Positions 9,434 through 17,000 of a stretch of 64,000 bases of DNA are shown here, piece by piece. The stretch spans positions 3,906,001 through 3,970,000 of the forward strand of contig NZ_AP022596.1 in NCBI RefSeq assembly GCF_010731895.1, read 5' to 3'. The DNA comes from Mycolicibacterium helvum. GTDB taxonomy: Bacteria; Actinomycetota; Actinomycetes; Mycobacteriales; Mycobacteriaceae. Positions within the stretch are counted from its first letter, which is position 1. Each line of letters begins with the position of its first letter. The notes beneath the pieces were generated by a model. That model did no database searches. It was not told where the DNA came from and was given only the letters and a program-made list of their open reading frames with translations. The translations under genes were made by a program, and so were the position numbers.

Positions 9434-10288
9434 TCAGGGGTTGCGGTAGCCGGGCGGGTTGGGGGTGTCGACCCACAGGTCCACCCCCAGCTCGGAGCCC
9501 GGAATGCAGTCGTAGACAGACAGATCCGTGACGCCGGAATCGAGCAGCACGTCCTCACACAACAGCGTCTGACCGGTGTATTCGCCGGCAGGCCTGCTCA
9601 GCACCGCGTAGGCGGCGTCGGCGTAGACCTCGGGTTTGCGGGAACGCGCCATCGCCTCGTCGCCGCCCAGCAGGTTCTGCACCGCGGCGGTGGCGACCAT
9701 GGTGCGCGGCCACAGTGTGTTCGAGGCAATGCCCGCATCGCGAAGCTCTTCAGCAATGCCCAACGCACACAGGGTCATTCCGAACTTCGCCATCATGTAC
9801 GGGGTCGGCTTGAGCCACTGCGATTCCAGCCGGATCGGCGGTGAGAGCGTGAGGATGTGCGGGTTCTCCCGGCCCTTCATGTGGGGGATGCACGCCTGCG
9901 AGACGGCGTAGGTGCCGCGCACCTGGATGCCGTTCATCAGATCAAAGCGCTTCAGCGGCACCTCCTCGATTGAGCCGAGGTTGATCGCCGAGGCGTTGTT
10001 GACGCAGATGTCGATGCCGCCGAACTGCTCGACGGCTTTGGCGACGGCGGCGGCTACCGAGTCGCCGTCGCGGACGTCGCCGACGATCGGCAGGGCCTGG
10101 CCGCCGACTTCCTCGATCTCCTTGGCCGCGGTGTAGATGGTGCCCGGCAGCTTGGGGTGGGGCTCAGTGGTCTTGGCCACCAGTGCGACATTGGCTCCGT
10201 CGGCCGCGACGCGCTTGGCGATGGCCAGGCCGATGCCGCGGCTGGCGCCGGAGATGAACATGGTCTTGCCGGAGAAAATACCTGCCAT
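9434..10288 (-). CDS. Short-chain dehydrogenase (HSDL2-like, Rv3224 family)
   Basis: A 284-residue Rossmann-fold oxidoreductase. The cofactor motif GASRGIG is near the N-terminus, NNAS follows near residue 95, and YMMAK provides the catalytic Tyr and Lys. The sequence resembles the HSDL2 group. ATG at 10288 is preferred over the GTG 9 bp upstream. The gene follows the ybaK-like gene on the same strand with a gap of only 10 bp, so cotranscription is likely. Substrate unknown. Confidence 0.91.
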   Translation of the reverse strand: MAGIFSGKTMFISGASRGIGLAIAKRVAADGANVALVAKTTEPHPKLPGTIYTAAKEIEEVGGQALPIVGDVRDGDSVAAAVAKAVEQFGGIDICVNNASAINLGSIEEVPLKRFDLMNGIQVRGTYAVSQACIPHMKGRENPHILTLSPPIRLESQWLKPTPYMMAKFGMTLCALGIAEELRDAGIASNTLWPRTMVATAAVQNLLGGDEAMARSRKPEVYADAAYAVLSRPAGEYTGQTLLCEDVLLDSGVTDLSVYDCIPGSELGVDLWVDTPNPPGYRNP

Positions 10289-10298
10289 CCGTGCCACC

Positions 10299-10793
10299 CT
10301 AGACCGCGCGGATATCGGCAGTCACCGCCCGTGCCAACCGCACGAGATCCTGCGGAGCGACCGCCACATCCCAGCCGCGCTTACCGGCGCTGCACAGCAC
10401 GCGCTCGAAGCTCAGCGCCGAACTGTCGACCACCGTCGGTAGCCGCTTGCGCTGGCCTAGCGGCGAGATACCGCCCAGCACGTATCCGGTGGCGCGTTCG
10501 GCGGCCGCCTGATCGGCCATCGCCACCTTCGACAGCCCTAGTGCCGCGGCAGCGGCCTTCAGCGACAGCTTCCACGGCACCGGCAGCACCGCCACGGCCA
10601 ACACCGGCCCCGCCGCGATGACCAGCGTCTTGAAGATCTGCTCAGGTAGCAGCGAATCGCCCGCCAGGGCGGCGACCGCCTCGTCGCCAAACGACTGCGC
10701 TCGCGGGTCGTGGTGGTAGCGCAACACCTCATGGGGCGCGCCGGCTGCCACCAGGGCGGCGATCGCCGGGGTTGCTGCACGACTCACCGGCAC
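10299..10793 (-). CDS. YbaK/EbsC-type aminoacyl-tRNA deacylase
   Basis: A 164-residue editing-domain protein of the YbaK family, which hydrolyses mischarged Cys-tRNA(Pro). It has the conserved lysine segment EQIFKTLV and the G-x-I-S-P-x-G motif (GGISPLGQRKRLPT). GTG at 10793 is used; a second GTG two codons later is equally possible because neither has a clear ribosome site. The 5' end abuts the sigH promoter region, transcribed in the opposite direction. Confidence 0.9.
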   Translation of the reverse strand: MPVSRAATPAIAALVAAGAPHEVLRYHHDPRAQSFGDEAVAALAGDSLLPEQIFKTLVIAAGPVLAVAVLPVPWKLSLKAAAAALGLSKVAMADQAAAERATGYVLGGISPLGQRKRLPTVVDSSALSFERVLCSAGKRGWDVAVAPQDLVRLARAVTADIRAV

Positions 10794-10803
10794 AGTTAAC
10801 CGT

Positions 10804-10832
10804 GGGAAATAGCCTGGTGAGAAATCCTGTTG
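10804..10832 (+). promoter_or_regulatory. Candidate autoregulated SigH promoter
   Basis: GGGAAAT (10804-10810), a 17-base spacer and TGTTG (10828-10832) fit the SigH/SigR-type consensus GGAAT-N17/18-GTT. It lies about 80 bp upstream of the long sigH start at 10914. SigH-type factors are known to transcribe their own operon. No transcription start was measured here. Confidence 0.55.
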
Positions 10833-10913
10833 TGGTCAGTGATCACAGTTCTCAAGGGCAGCGATCGAAAAAGTTGTTGGTTACAGCCTTAGGATCGGAA
10901 GGAGAGAAGTCCG

Positions 10914-11030
10914 GTGTCAGCTGCAGTCGCCATGATGGCTCAAGAGCAGGCACCCGCATTTCTCGTCCGTCCGATACCGCTGCCGGAGCTCGTCTGGGGC
11001 GCCGCGGCAGAAGGGACTGTGTCACCCACG
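10914..11030 (+). other. sigH: N-terminal extension of a longer SigH isoform
   Basis: The sigH frame is open without a stop back to GTG at 10914, which has a strong ribosome site (AAGGAG, 9 bp away). The short-form ATG at 11031 has no good one. The extension encodes 39 residues ([12 protein letters not shown]...). In actinomycetes a longer, unstable isoform of the SigR/SigH factor from an upstream start has been described as a positive feedback device. This arrangement matches it. Confidence 0.6.
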
Positions 11031-11666
11031 ATGACCGATATCGACACCGAGGCGCCCGCGCGCGAAGAGTCCGACGCGGAGTTGACCGCGCGCTTCGAGC
11101 GTGACGCGATACCGCTGCTGGACCAGCTCTACGGTGGTGCGCTGCGCATGACGCGCAATCCCGCCGATGCCGAAGACCTGCTGCAGGAAACCATGGTCAA
11201 GGCGTACGCCGGTTTCCGGTCCTTCCGCGAGGGCACCAACCTCAAGGCGTGGCTGTACCGGATTCTGACGAACACCTACATCAACAGCTACCGCAAGAAG
11301 CAGCGCCAGCCGGCCGAGTACCCGACCGAGGAGATCACCGACTGGCAGTTGGCGGCTAACGCCCAACACACCTCCACCGGACTGCGTTCGGCTGAGGTCG
11401 AAGCACTCGAGCTGCTGCCCGACACCGAGATCAAAGAAGCTCTGCAGGCCCTGCCTGAGGAGTTCCGGATGGCGGTGTACTACGCCGATGTCGAGGGCTT
11501 CCCCTACAAGGAGATCGCCGAAATCATGGATACCCCGATCGGGACGGTGATGTCCCGGCTGCACCGAGGCAGGCGCCAACTGCGTGCCCTGCTCGCCGAC
11601 GTGGCCAAGGAGCGCGGCTTTAACCGCGGTCAAGTGGAGGACACGCCGGAGGAGGTCGTTTCATGA
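11031..11666 (+). CDS. sigH: ECF sigma factor SigH (oxidative and heat stress)
   Basis: A 211-residue group IV sigma factor (short form). Region 2 includes [20 protein letters not shown] and [19 protein letters not shown]. Region 4 includes the helix-turn-helix around [20 protein letters not shown]. SigH controls thioredoxin, chaperone and thiol-repair genes and is held inactive by RshA. Its stop overlaps the rshA start by 4 bp (ATGA). A longer form from GTG 10914 is likely (separate entry). Rv3223c counterpart with very high identity in the part I can recall. Confidence 0.95.
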   Translation: MTDIDTEAPAREESDAELTARFERDAIPLLDQLYGGALRMTRNPADAEDLLQETMVKAYAGFRSFREGTNLKAWLYRILTNTYINSYRKKQRQPAEYPTEEITDWQLAANAQHTSTGLRSAEVEALELLPDTEIKEALQALPEEFRMAVYYADVEGFPYKEIAEIMDTPIGTVMSRLHRGRRQLRALLADVAKERGFNRGQVEDTPEEVVS

Positions 11667-11974
11667 GCGACGAGAACGTATCGGGCGATATGGAATGGCG
11701 CCCGCCGATCGGGCCGGTGGACCCGGATCATCCCGAGTGCGCTGCGGTGATTGCCGAGGTGTGGACGCTGCTCGACGGTGAATGCACCGCCGAGACGAAA
11801 GACCGCCTGCGCCATCACCTCGAAGAATGCCCGACGTGCCTTCAGCACTACGGGGTGGAGGAGCGCATCAAGAAGCTGGTCGCGTCCAGATGCAGCGGGG
11901 ACAAGGCACCCAAGCACCTGTTGGAGCGGGTGCGCCTACAGATCAGCCAAACGACGATTATCCGGCGCGGATAG
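11663..11974 (+). CDS. rshA: Anti-sigma factor RshA (ZAS family)
   Basis: A 103-residue zinc-associated anti-sigma factor that releases SigH when its thiols are oxidised. The redox motif H-x3-C-x2-C is visible in HHLEECPTC; a further Cys lies near residue 76 (SRCSGD). ATG overlaps the sigH stop, giving coupled synthesis of factor and inhibitor. A strong terminator follows 12 bp after the stop. Confidence 0.95.
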   Translation: MSDENVSGDMEWRPPIGPVDPDHPECAAVIAEVWTLLDGECTAETKDRLRHHLEECPTCLQHYGVEERIKKLVASRCSGDKAPKHLLERVRLQISQTTIIRRG

Positions 11975-11986
11975 CGTGCCAGAACA

Positions 11987-12014
11987 AAAGAGCCCGGCAG
12001 ATGCCGGGCTCTTT
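11987..12014. terminator. Intrinsic terminator between rshA and the bL37 gene
   Basis: AAAGAGCCCGGCA (11987-11999) and TGCCGGGCTCTTT (12002-12014) form a 13-bp stem with a minimal loop. A-rich and T-rich ends on both sides make it usable by the two converging transcripts (rshA from the left, bL37 from the right). Confidence 0.88.
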
Positions 12015-12018
12015 GTTA

Positions 12019-12093
12019 TCAGGCGTTGGGACGCCTGCCGTGATTGGCTTTGCTGTGCTTGCGGTCACGCTTCTTACGACCACGCTTGGCCAT
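12019..12093 (-). CDS. Mycobacterial 50S ribosomal protein bL37 (24 residues)
   Basis: A tiny, very basic protein, MAKRGRKKRDRKHSKANHG plus five residues, matching the actinobacterial ribosomal protein bL37 seen in M. smegmatis 70S structures. GGAGGT lies 5 bp before the ATG at 12093, and the rshA/bL37 hairpin lies just after the stop. Genes this short are often missed by automatic annotation. The longer open frame upstream of the ATG has no family resemblance and is ignored. Confidence 0.88.
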   Translation of the reverse strand: MAKRGRKKRDRKHSKANHGRRPNA

Positions 12094-12221
12094 GATGTAC
12101 CTCCATGTGATTTGACGCTGCATACAGTGTCTCACGGCGCAGTCGAACCTCTGACCACCCGGTGTTGTGGTTCGATAGAGCCGCATCAAGAGTTTGAGCA
12201 GTACCAAGAGTGAGGGTGAAG

Positions 12222-12437
12222 ATGGCCGAGGATGTTCGCGCCGAGATCGTGGCCAGTGTGCTCGAGGTCGTGGTCAGCAAGGGAGACCAGATCGGCGCGG
12301 GCGACACCCTGGTGCTCCTGGAGTCGATGAAGATGGAGATCCCCGTGCTGGCCGAAGTCGGCGGCACTGTCACCGAGGTCAGCGTGTCGGTGGGCGATGT
12401 CATCCAGGCGGGCGACCTCATTGCCGTGATCGACTAG
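12222..12437 (+). CDS. Biotinylated/lipoyl-domain protein TB7.3
   Basis: A 71-residue stand-alone biotinyl domain. The attachment lysine lies in the classic LLESMKMEIPV motif, followed by a second symmetrical half. Biotin carrier domains of this size act as acyl-carboxylase carriers in other systems; the partner carboxylase of TB7.3 (Rv3221c) is not evident here. GTG codons upstream are possible starts, but ATG gives the family length. Four bases separate it from pdtaS, so they form an operon. Confidence 0.92.
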   Translation: MAEDVRAEIVASVLEVVVSKGDQIGAGDTLVLLESMKMEIPVLAEVGGTVTEVSVSVGDVIQAGDLIAVID

Positions 12438-12441
12438 CTCC

Positions 12442-13938
12442 GTGTCCACCCTCGGTGACCTGCTCGCCGAGCACACGATGCTGCCGGGCAGCGCCGTGGA
12501 CCACCTGCATGCGGTGGTCGGCGAATGGCAGTTGCTGGCGGACCTCTCGTTCGCCGATTACCTGATGTGGGTGCGCCGCGATGACGGCGTGCTGGTCTGT
12601 GTGGCCCAGTGCCGGCCCAACACTGCACCGACCGTCCTGCTCAAGGATGCCGTCGGCACCGTCGTCGCCGACGGCGACTTGCCCCTGGTGACCGCGGCGT
12701 TCACTTCGGGTGCGATCGGCCGTGGTGACAGCGATCCAAAGCTGCGCGAACCCGACATCGACGTCGAAGCCGTTCCGGTCAGATACAGCAACCACGTGGT
12801 GGCCGTCCTGACCCACCAGACCGCGCTGGCCGAGCGGCGCACGTCCTCGCCACTGGAGCGGGCCTACCTGGACTGCGCGGGCAACCTGCTGCACATGCTG
12901 TCCGAAGGCACGTTCCCCAACGTCGGCGATCTGGCGCTGTCCCGGTCGAGCCCGCGGGTCGGTGACGGTTTCGTCCGTCTCGACGTCGACGGCGTCGTCG
13001 CCTACGCCAGCCCGAACGCCTTGTCGGCCTACCACCGCATGGGGCTGGCCGCTGAACTCGAGGGCCACAACCTGGTGGCGATCACCCGGCCGCTGATCTC
13101 CGATCCGTTCGAGGCCCTGGAACTGGCCGAGCATGTGCGTGACTCGCTGGCGGGCGGGTCGAGCATGCGGCTGGAGGTCGACGCCGGCGGTGCCGCGGTA
13201 CTGATGCGCACGCTGCCCCTGGTGGTCCACGGCGCTGCTGCCGGGGCGGCGGTACTCATCCGGGACGTCACCGAGGTCAAGCGCCGCGACAGGGCGCTGC
13301 TGTCCAAGGACGCGACCATCCGCGAGATCCACCACCGGGTCAAGAACAACCTGCAGACCGTCGCTGCGCTGCTGCGACTTCAGTCCCGGCGCACCAGCAA
13401 CGAAGAGGCCCGCGAGGCGTTGATGGAATCGGTACGCCGGGTGGCTTCCATCGCCCAGGTGCACGAGGCGTTGTCGATGTCGGTGGACGAGGAGGTCAAC
13501 CTCGACGAGGTGATCGACCGGATCCTGCCGATCATGAACGACGTGGCCCGCGTCGATACGCCCATCCGCATCAACCGGGACGGCGCGCTGGGCGTGCTGG
13601 ACGCCGATCGGGCCACCGCCCTGGTGATGGTGGTGACGGAGTTGGTGCAGAACGCCATCGAGCATGCCTTCGAGCCGTCGGCCAAACAGGGCTGCGTGAC
13701 CATCCGGGCCGAGCGTTCTGCGCGGTGGCTGGACGTTGTCGTACACGACGACGGGCGTGGGCTGCCCGACGGTTTCAGCCTGGAGAAGTCCGACCGGCTG
13801 GGTCTGCAGATCGTGCGGACCCTGGTCACCGCGGAGCTCGACGGTTCGCTCGGAATGCACGACGTTCCCGGCGGCGGGACCGACGTCGTGTTACGTGTGC
13901 CACTCGGGCGACGGACAAGCGCGCGAGTTCCGCAATAG
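12442..13938 (+). CDS. pdtaS: Sensor histidine kinase PdtaS
   Basis: A 498-residue soluble kinase: N-terminal GAF-like domain, PAS-like domain, then a HisKA_2 domain with the phospho-acceptor in REIHHRVKNNLQTVAALL, and a HATPase_c domain (VVTELVQNAIEHAF, HDDGRGLP). PdtaS phosphorylates the ANTAR-type regulator PdtaR, which controls transcription antitermination; pdtaR is not in this window. GTG at 12442 follows the TB7.3 stop. No membrane segment is seen, as expected for this cytosolic kinase. Confidence 0.94.
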   Translation: MSTLGDLLAEHTMLPGSAVDHLHAVVGEWQLLADLSFADYLMWVRRDDGVLVCVAQCRPNTAPTVLLKDAVGTVVADGDLPLVTAAFTSGAIGRGDSDPKLREPDIDVEAVPVRYSNHVVAVLTHQTALAERRTSSPLERAYLDCAGNLLHMLSEGTFPNVGDLALSRSSPRVGDGFVRLDVDGVVAYASPNALSAYHRMGLAAELEGHNLVAITRPLISDPFEALELAEHVRDSLAGGSSMRLEVDAGGAAVLMRTLPLVVHGAAAGAAVLIRDVTEVKRRDRALLSKDATIREIHHRVKNNLQTVAALLRLQSRRTSNEEAREALMESVRRVASIAQVHEALSMSVDEEVNLDEVIDRILPIMNDVARVDTPIRINRDGALGVLDADRATALVMVVTELVQNAIEHAFEPSAKQGCVTIRAERSARWLDVVVHDDGRGLPDGFSLEKSDRLGLQIVRTLVTAELDGSLGMHDVPGGGTDVVLRVPLGRRTSARVPQ

Positions 13939-13968
13939 CAAATGTGACGGACGCAACATTGGGAAATA

Positions 13969-14007
13969 AAAATCGCGGCCCCAGGCATTTGCCGGGGCCG
14001 CGATTTT
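13969..14007. terminator. Bidirectional terminator between pdtaS and whiB1
   Basis: AAAATCGCGGCCCC (13969-13982) pairs with GGGGCCGCGATTTT (13994-14007) around an 11-base loop. The stem is GC-rich with A and T runs at both ends, in the gap between two converging genes. Confidence 0.9.
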
Positions 14008-14026
14008 AAGAACTGTCGAAAGGGAC

Positions 14027-14281
14027 TTAGACGCTGCTGCGCGCCCGCGTGCGGGCATTACGACGCTTGAGCGCGCGGCGCTCGTCCTCGCTCATGCCGC
14101 CCCAGACACCGGCGTCCTGGCCGGACTCCAAAGCCCAGCTCAGGCACTCCGTGGTCACCGGACACCGGTTGCACACGAGCTTCGCATCAGCGATCTGAGC
14201 GAGTGCCGGACCGCTGTTTCCCACCGGGAAGAACAGTTCCGGATCCTCGTCCCGACAGATCGCCTTGTGGCGCCAATCCAT
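14027..14281 (-). CDS. whiB1: WhiB1, [4Fe-4S] nitric-oxide-responsive regulator
   Basis: An 84-residue Wbl protein. Four cluster cysteines are at C9, C37, C40 and C46 (VCNRCPVTTEC), followed by the GVWGG turn and a basic C-terminal DNA-binding tail (RRALKRRNARTRARSS). WhiB1 binds SigA and is essential in M. tuberculosis. It loses its cluster to nitric oxide. The 234-bp gap upstream contains a CRP-type site. Confidence 0.96.
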   Translation of the reverse strand: MDWRHKAICRDEDPELFFPVGNSGPALAQIADAKLVCNRCPVTTECLSWALESGQDAGVWGGMSEDERRALKRRNARTRARSSV

Positions 14282-14421
14282 TTGTCGCTACTCCTTACTA
14301 AGTGCGCGACTAATCGCGCTGGCTTTTTCTTCGGCTGTTAACGCGTGCACACAAATGTTTCTGTGCTGTTGCATCCGATCGTTTCACAGCCTCGACGGAT
14401 GTCAATAGGACTCAGTTAACA

Positions 14422-14437
14422 CGTGGGCAATCTCACT
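14422..14437 (-). promoter_or_regulatory. CRP (Rv3676-type) binding site upstream of whiB1
   Basis: Read on the minus strand this is AGTGAGATTGCCCACG. It fits the mycobacterial CRP pattern AGTGA-N6-CCAC and, as I recall, differs by one base from the site before M. tuberculosis whiB1. It is about 140 bp upstream of the whiB1 start, in the shared gap with the lipid kinase gene. Confidence 0.65.
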
Positions 14438-14515
14438 GCGGGGGTCGGTCAACTAACCCTCCACCCGTTTGTACTACACTCAACCCACCTGCGCCCTCAG
14501 GCGAACCGCGTGAAG

Positions 14516-15544
14516 TTATTGCCGCTGGTCAGAGGGTGTGGCGACAGGTGGAGCAACTACGCTCAACGCCTCCGGAACCGACCGGAACGACATTTCTTCG
14601 CGCAGCCCGAGAAAATCTCCGTCGATCTGGCTAGCGACCGGTTCGGCGCTTCGGATCCGCACCCAGGCCACGTCGTCGTCCCGGATCAGGTGCTTGGCCT
14701 TGATGTTGTGCTTCTGCGACACCATGCGTCGCACCAGCATCAGGTTTCTCCAAACGTTCATGCTGGTCACGGCGAAAACGCCTAGGCCAGTCCCGAACGT
14801 GGTGTCCGGGTTGGTCCACACCGGCGTGGTGTTGGCGTAGGTCCACGGGCTTGAGTTGGAGATGAAGGCGAAGTAGACGCCGGTTATCGGTGGCTGGCCG
14901 GGAAGCTCGAGAGTCAGCAGGGGATCTTTGCGGGCGCTGGCCAGCATTTGCCGCACCGCCACCCGGATGTAGCGGCCCGCAGTTACTTTGCGGCCCTTGG
15001 CGCGCTGGGCTTCCACCGCCGCCACGACATCGCCGTCCACGCCCATCCCCGCGGTGAACACCGCCCAGCGCTCGCCGCAGTCCATCAGCCCGATCCGTCG
15101 CCACGACGCGCCGTTGCGACGCGCGCTGAGCAGGTCGACCAGCTGATTGGTGGCCACGGTCGGGTCCGGACTGATGCCCAGCGCCCGCGCGAAGACATTC
15201 GCCGACCCGCCGGGCACCACCGCCACGGCGGGCATGGTGTCCGGCTGCGGCCGGTCGCTGCGCTCCTGCCCGCCGGTGTCATTCCCCGGGTCGCTGCGCT
15301 CCTGCCCGCCGGGACGCCCCATCAGCCCGTTGACCACCTCGTTCACCGTGCCGTCGCCGCCGTGAACGATGATCACGTCGGTGCCGTCGCGCTTGGCCGC
15401 CTCGGCGATCTCGATCGCGTGGCCGCGGTGGTCTGTGTGCACAACGGTTAGCTCCACGCGACTCTCCAGTGCATGCGCGAGCAGATCGCGGCCGGCTGGG
15501 GTCGTGGAAGTGGCGTTCGGGTTGACGATCAGGACGGCGCGCAC
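14516..15544 (-). CDS. Diacylglycerol/lipid kinase (DAGK catalytic domain)
   Basis: A 342-residue lipid kinase of the DgkB/YegS type. The catalytic glycine loop is VHGGDGTVNEV near residue 60, followed by PGGSANVFARALG near residue 110 and a C-terminal beta-sandwich. Between these motifs lies an insertion holding two copies of GGQERSD, encoded by a chromosomal repeat (15253-15313). Rv3218 counterpart by position. It reads away from the GtrA gene and toward whiB1. The lipid substrate is not predictable. Confidence 0.9.
   Translation of the reverse strand: MRAVLIVNPNATSTTPAGRDLLAHALESRVELTVVHTDHRGHAIEIAEAAKRDGTDVIIVHGGDGTVNEVVNGLMGRPGGQERSDPGNDTGGQERSDRPQPDTMPAVAVVPGGSANVFARALGISPDPTVATNQLVDLLSARRNGASWRRIGLMDCGERWAVFTAGMGVDGDVVAAVEAQRAKGRKVTAGRYIRVAVRQMLASARKDPLLTLELPGQPPITGVYFAFISNSSPWTYANTTPVWTNPDTTFGTGLGVFAVTSMNVWRNLMLVRRMVSQKHNIKAKHLIRDDDVAWVRIRSAEPVASQIDGDFLGLREEMSFRSVPEALSVVAPPVATPSDQRQ
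15253..15313 (-). repeat. Two in-frame copies of a dispersed 25-30 bp repeat inside the lipid kinase gene
   Basis: Plus-strand copies at 15253-15276 and 15284-15312 share the core GGTCGCTGCGCTCCTGCC followed by CGCCGG. The same core with TTCG instead of TGCG appears in intergenic positions 38341-38370 and 48416-48445, and a degenerate inverted copy at 29458-29487. In the kinase gene both copies stay in frame and encode GGQERSD twice. Confidence 0.8.
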
Positions 15545-15635
15545 GAGCGATGAGCCTAACCGTGCGGTGGATCTGAAAACGAAGTGTTTGCCTGCTCATC
15601 ACCAAGGGGACAGCTGCCGGTGGAATGCTCGCGAC

Positions 15636-16109
15636 GTGATCGTGGGGTCGGAGCCAGGTTCGGCCAGCGCCGTCGGCTGGTTTCACCGGGTCTGTGAGAC
15701 CGTCGTCGCACGTTTGCCGTTCGGCCTGAATTCCGTTGTGGCGCCGACCTTTTTAGGGTTTGCGGTAATCAACTCCGGTACCTTCGCGCTCGACCTGGTG
15801 GTGCTCACGCTGTTGCACGGGGTGTTGCACGCGCCGTTCGGGCTCGCGGTGACGGTGGCCTACGCGTGCGCCTTCGCCGCGAGCTACGTCCTCAATCGTG
15901 TGGTGAACTTCCAGTCGCACGGTGCGCTCGGGCCGCAGCTGGCCGTCTACATCGTCGTGGTCGTGATCAACTATCTGGCATTCATCCTCGGAGTCTCCAG
16001 TGCGCTGCGCGCCCTCGGCGTCGAGTACCACCTGGCCCGGATAGCGGCAGGGGCCTGCGAGGGGATCTACATGTACTGCGCCATGCGGTGGGTGGTGTTC
16101 CGGCGCTGA
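15636..16109 (+). CDS. GtrA-like small integral membrane protein
   Basis: A 157-residue protein with four predicted membrane helices, the first around FLGFAVINSGTFALDLVVL, and the GtrA-type motif YVLNRVVNFQS. GtrA proteins are thought to flip or help transfer lipid-linked sugars. GTG at 15636 gives the family length; a second GTG lies two codons on. The reading frame is open far upstream, but that part overlaps the lipid kinase on the other strand. Rv3217c counterpart. Confidence 0.85.
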   Translation: MIVGSEPGSASAVGWFHRVCETVVARLPFGLNSVVAPTFLGFAVINSGTFALDLVVLTLLHGVLHAPFGLAVTVAYACAFAASYVLNRVVNFQSHGALGPQLAVYIVVVVINYLAFILGVSSALRALGVEYHLARIAAGACEGIYMYCAMRWVVFRR

Positions 16110-16134
16110 TGCGGCGTCGGGCTACCTTACGGGG

Positions 16135-16524
16135 GTGAGCGAACTTCCTGTCCCGCCTGTGGTCCGTTACGCCGGTTTCGCTTCGGCCGCCGAAGGTGTC
16201 GTGGCAATCGTTGTGGCCGTAGTGCTGGTAGTGCGCGCAGTTTCCGGCGCCGACCAGCACATCGTCAACGGATACGGCACCGCCGGCTGGTTCGCGGTGA
16301 TGGGCGCCGCCGTCTTGGCCGCCGGCTGGGCGCTGATCACCGGACGGCGGTGGGGCAGGGGCATCGCGGTGTTCGCCAACCTGCTGCTGTTGCCGGTCGC
16401 CTGGTACATCGTTGCCGGCCACCAACCCGTCTACGCGGTCGCGCTCGGCGGGGTGGCTATCGCGGTGCTCGCGCTGTTGTTCAGCCCGCCGGCACTGCGC
16501 TGGGCGTCGCGGGTCGACGACTAG
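16135..16524 (+). CDS. Small four-helix membrane protein, unknown function
   Basis: A 129-residue hydrophobic protein with four membrane segments (about residues 18-37, 50-68, 77-95 and 99-116) and little else. GTG at 16135 lies 25 bp after the GtrA-like gene on the same strand, so the two may be cotranscribed. The stop overlaps the stop of the converging acetyltransferase gene by 4 bp. I do not recognise a named family. Confidence 0.82.
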   Translation: MSELPVPPVVRYAGFASAAEGVVAIVVAVVLVVRAVSGADQHIVNGYGTAGWFAVMGAAVLAAGWALITGRRWGRGIAVFANLLLLPVAWYIVAGHQPVYAVALGGVAIAVLALLFSPPALRWASRVDD

Positions 16525-17000
16525 ATCTCTGCCGCCAGGACGTCGAGTTTCGGCCCGCTCACCCGGTAGGTGATCCACTCCGACATCGGTTTGCCGCCAA
16601 CGCTGTCGTAGAGCGCGATCGCGTTGACGTTCCAGTCCAGCACCGCCCACGTCAGGCGGCTGTAGCCGTTGTCGACGCATTCTTTGGCCAGCGTTGCCAG
16701 CAGCGCCCGAGCCAGCCCACGCCGGCGGAACTTGTCGCGAACGAACAAGTCTTCCAAGTAGATTCCGGCCACACCGTCCCAGGTGGAGAAGTTGAGGAAC
16801 CACAACGCCACCGCGGCGGCTTCGCCATCGACCTCGGCAAGGTGGCAGAATCCGATCGGTTTCTCGGCGAAAAGTGCTGTGGCGATCTGGGTTTCGGTCA
16901 CTGTGCACTGATCGGACGCGTGCTCGAATTCGGCGAGCTCGCGGATCATTGCGACGATATCGGCTTCGTCCCCGGGACGGGCCGGACGGATCACGGTCAT
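16521..17000 (-). CDS. GNAT acetyltransferase (spermidine/spermine N-acetyltransferase-like)
   Basis: A 159-residue single GNAT domain. The acetyl-CoA loop RRRGLARALLATL follows the strand GIYLEDLFV. The pattern WAVLDWNVNAIALYDSVGGKPMSEW near the C-terminus is typical of SSAT-like enzymes. ATG overlaps the entC stop (ATGA), so it is probably translated with entC. Rv3216 counterpart; substrate unproven. Confidence 0.9.
   Translation of the reverse strand: MTVIRPARPGDEADIVAMIRELAEFEHASDQCTVTETQIATALFAEKPIGFCHLAEVDGEAAAVALWFLNFSTWDGVAGIYLEDLFVRDKFRRRGLARALLATLAKECVDNGYSRLTWAVLDWNVNAIALYDSVGGKPMSEWITYRVSGPKLDVLAAEI

Noticed and set aside
12418..13860. A 480-codon open frame on the minus strand
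   Set aside because: Antisense to pdtaS, whose domains are clear; the translation is low-complexity.
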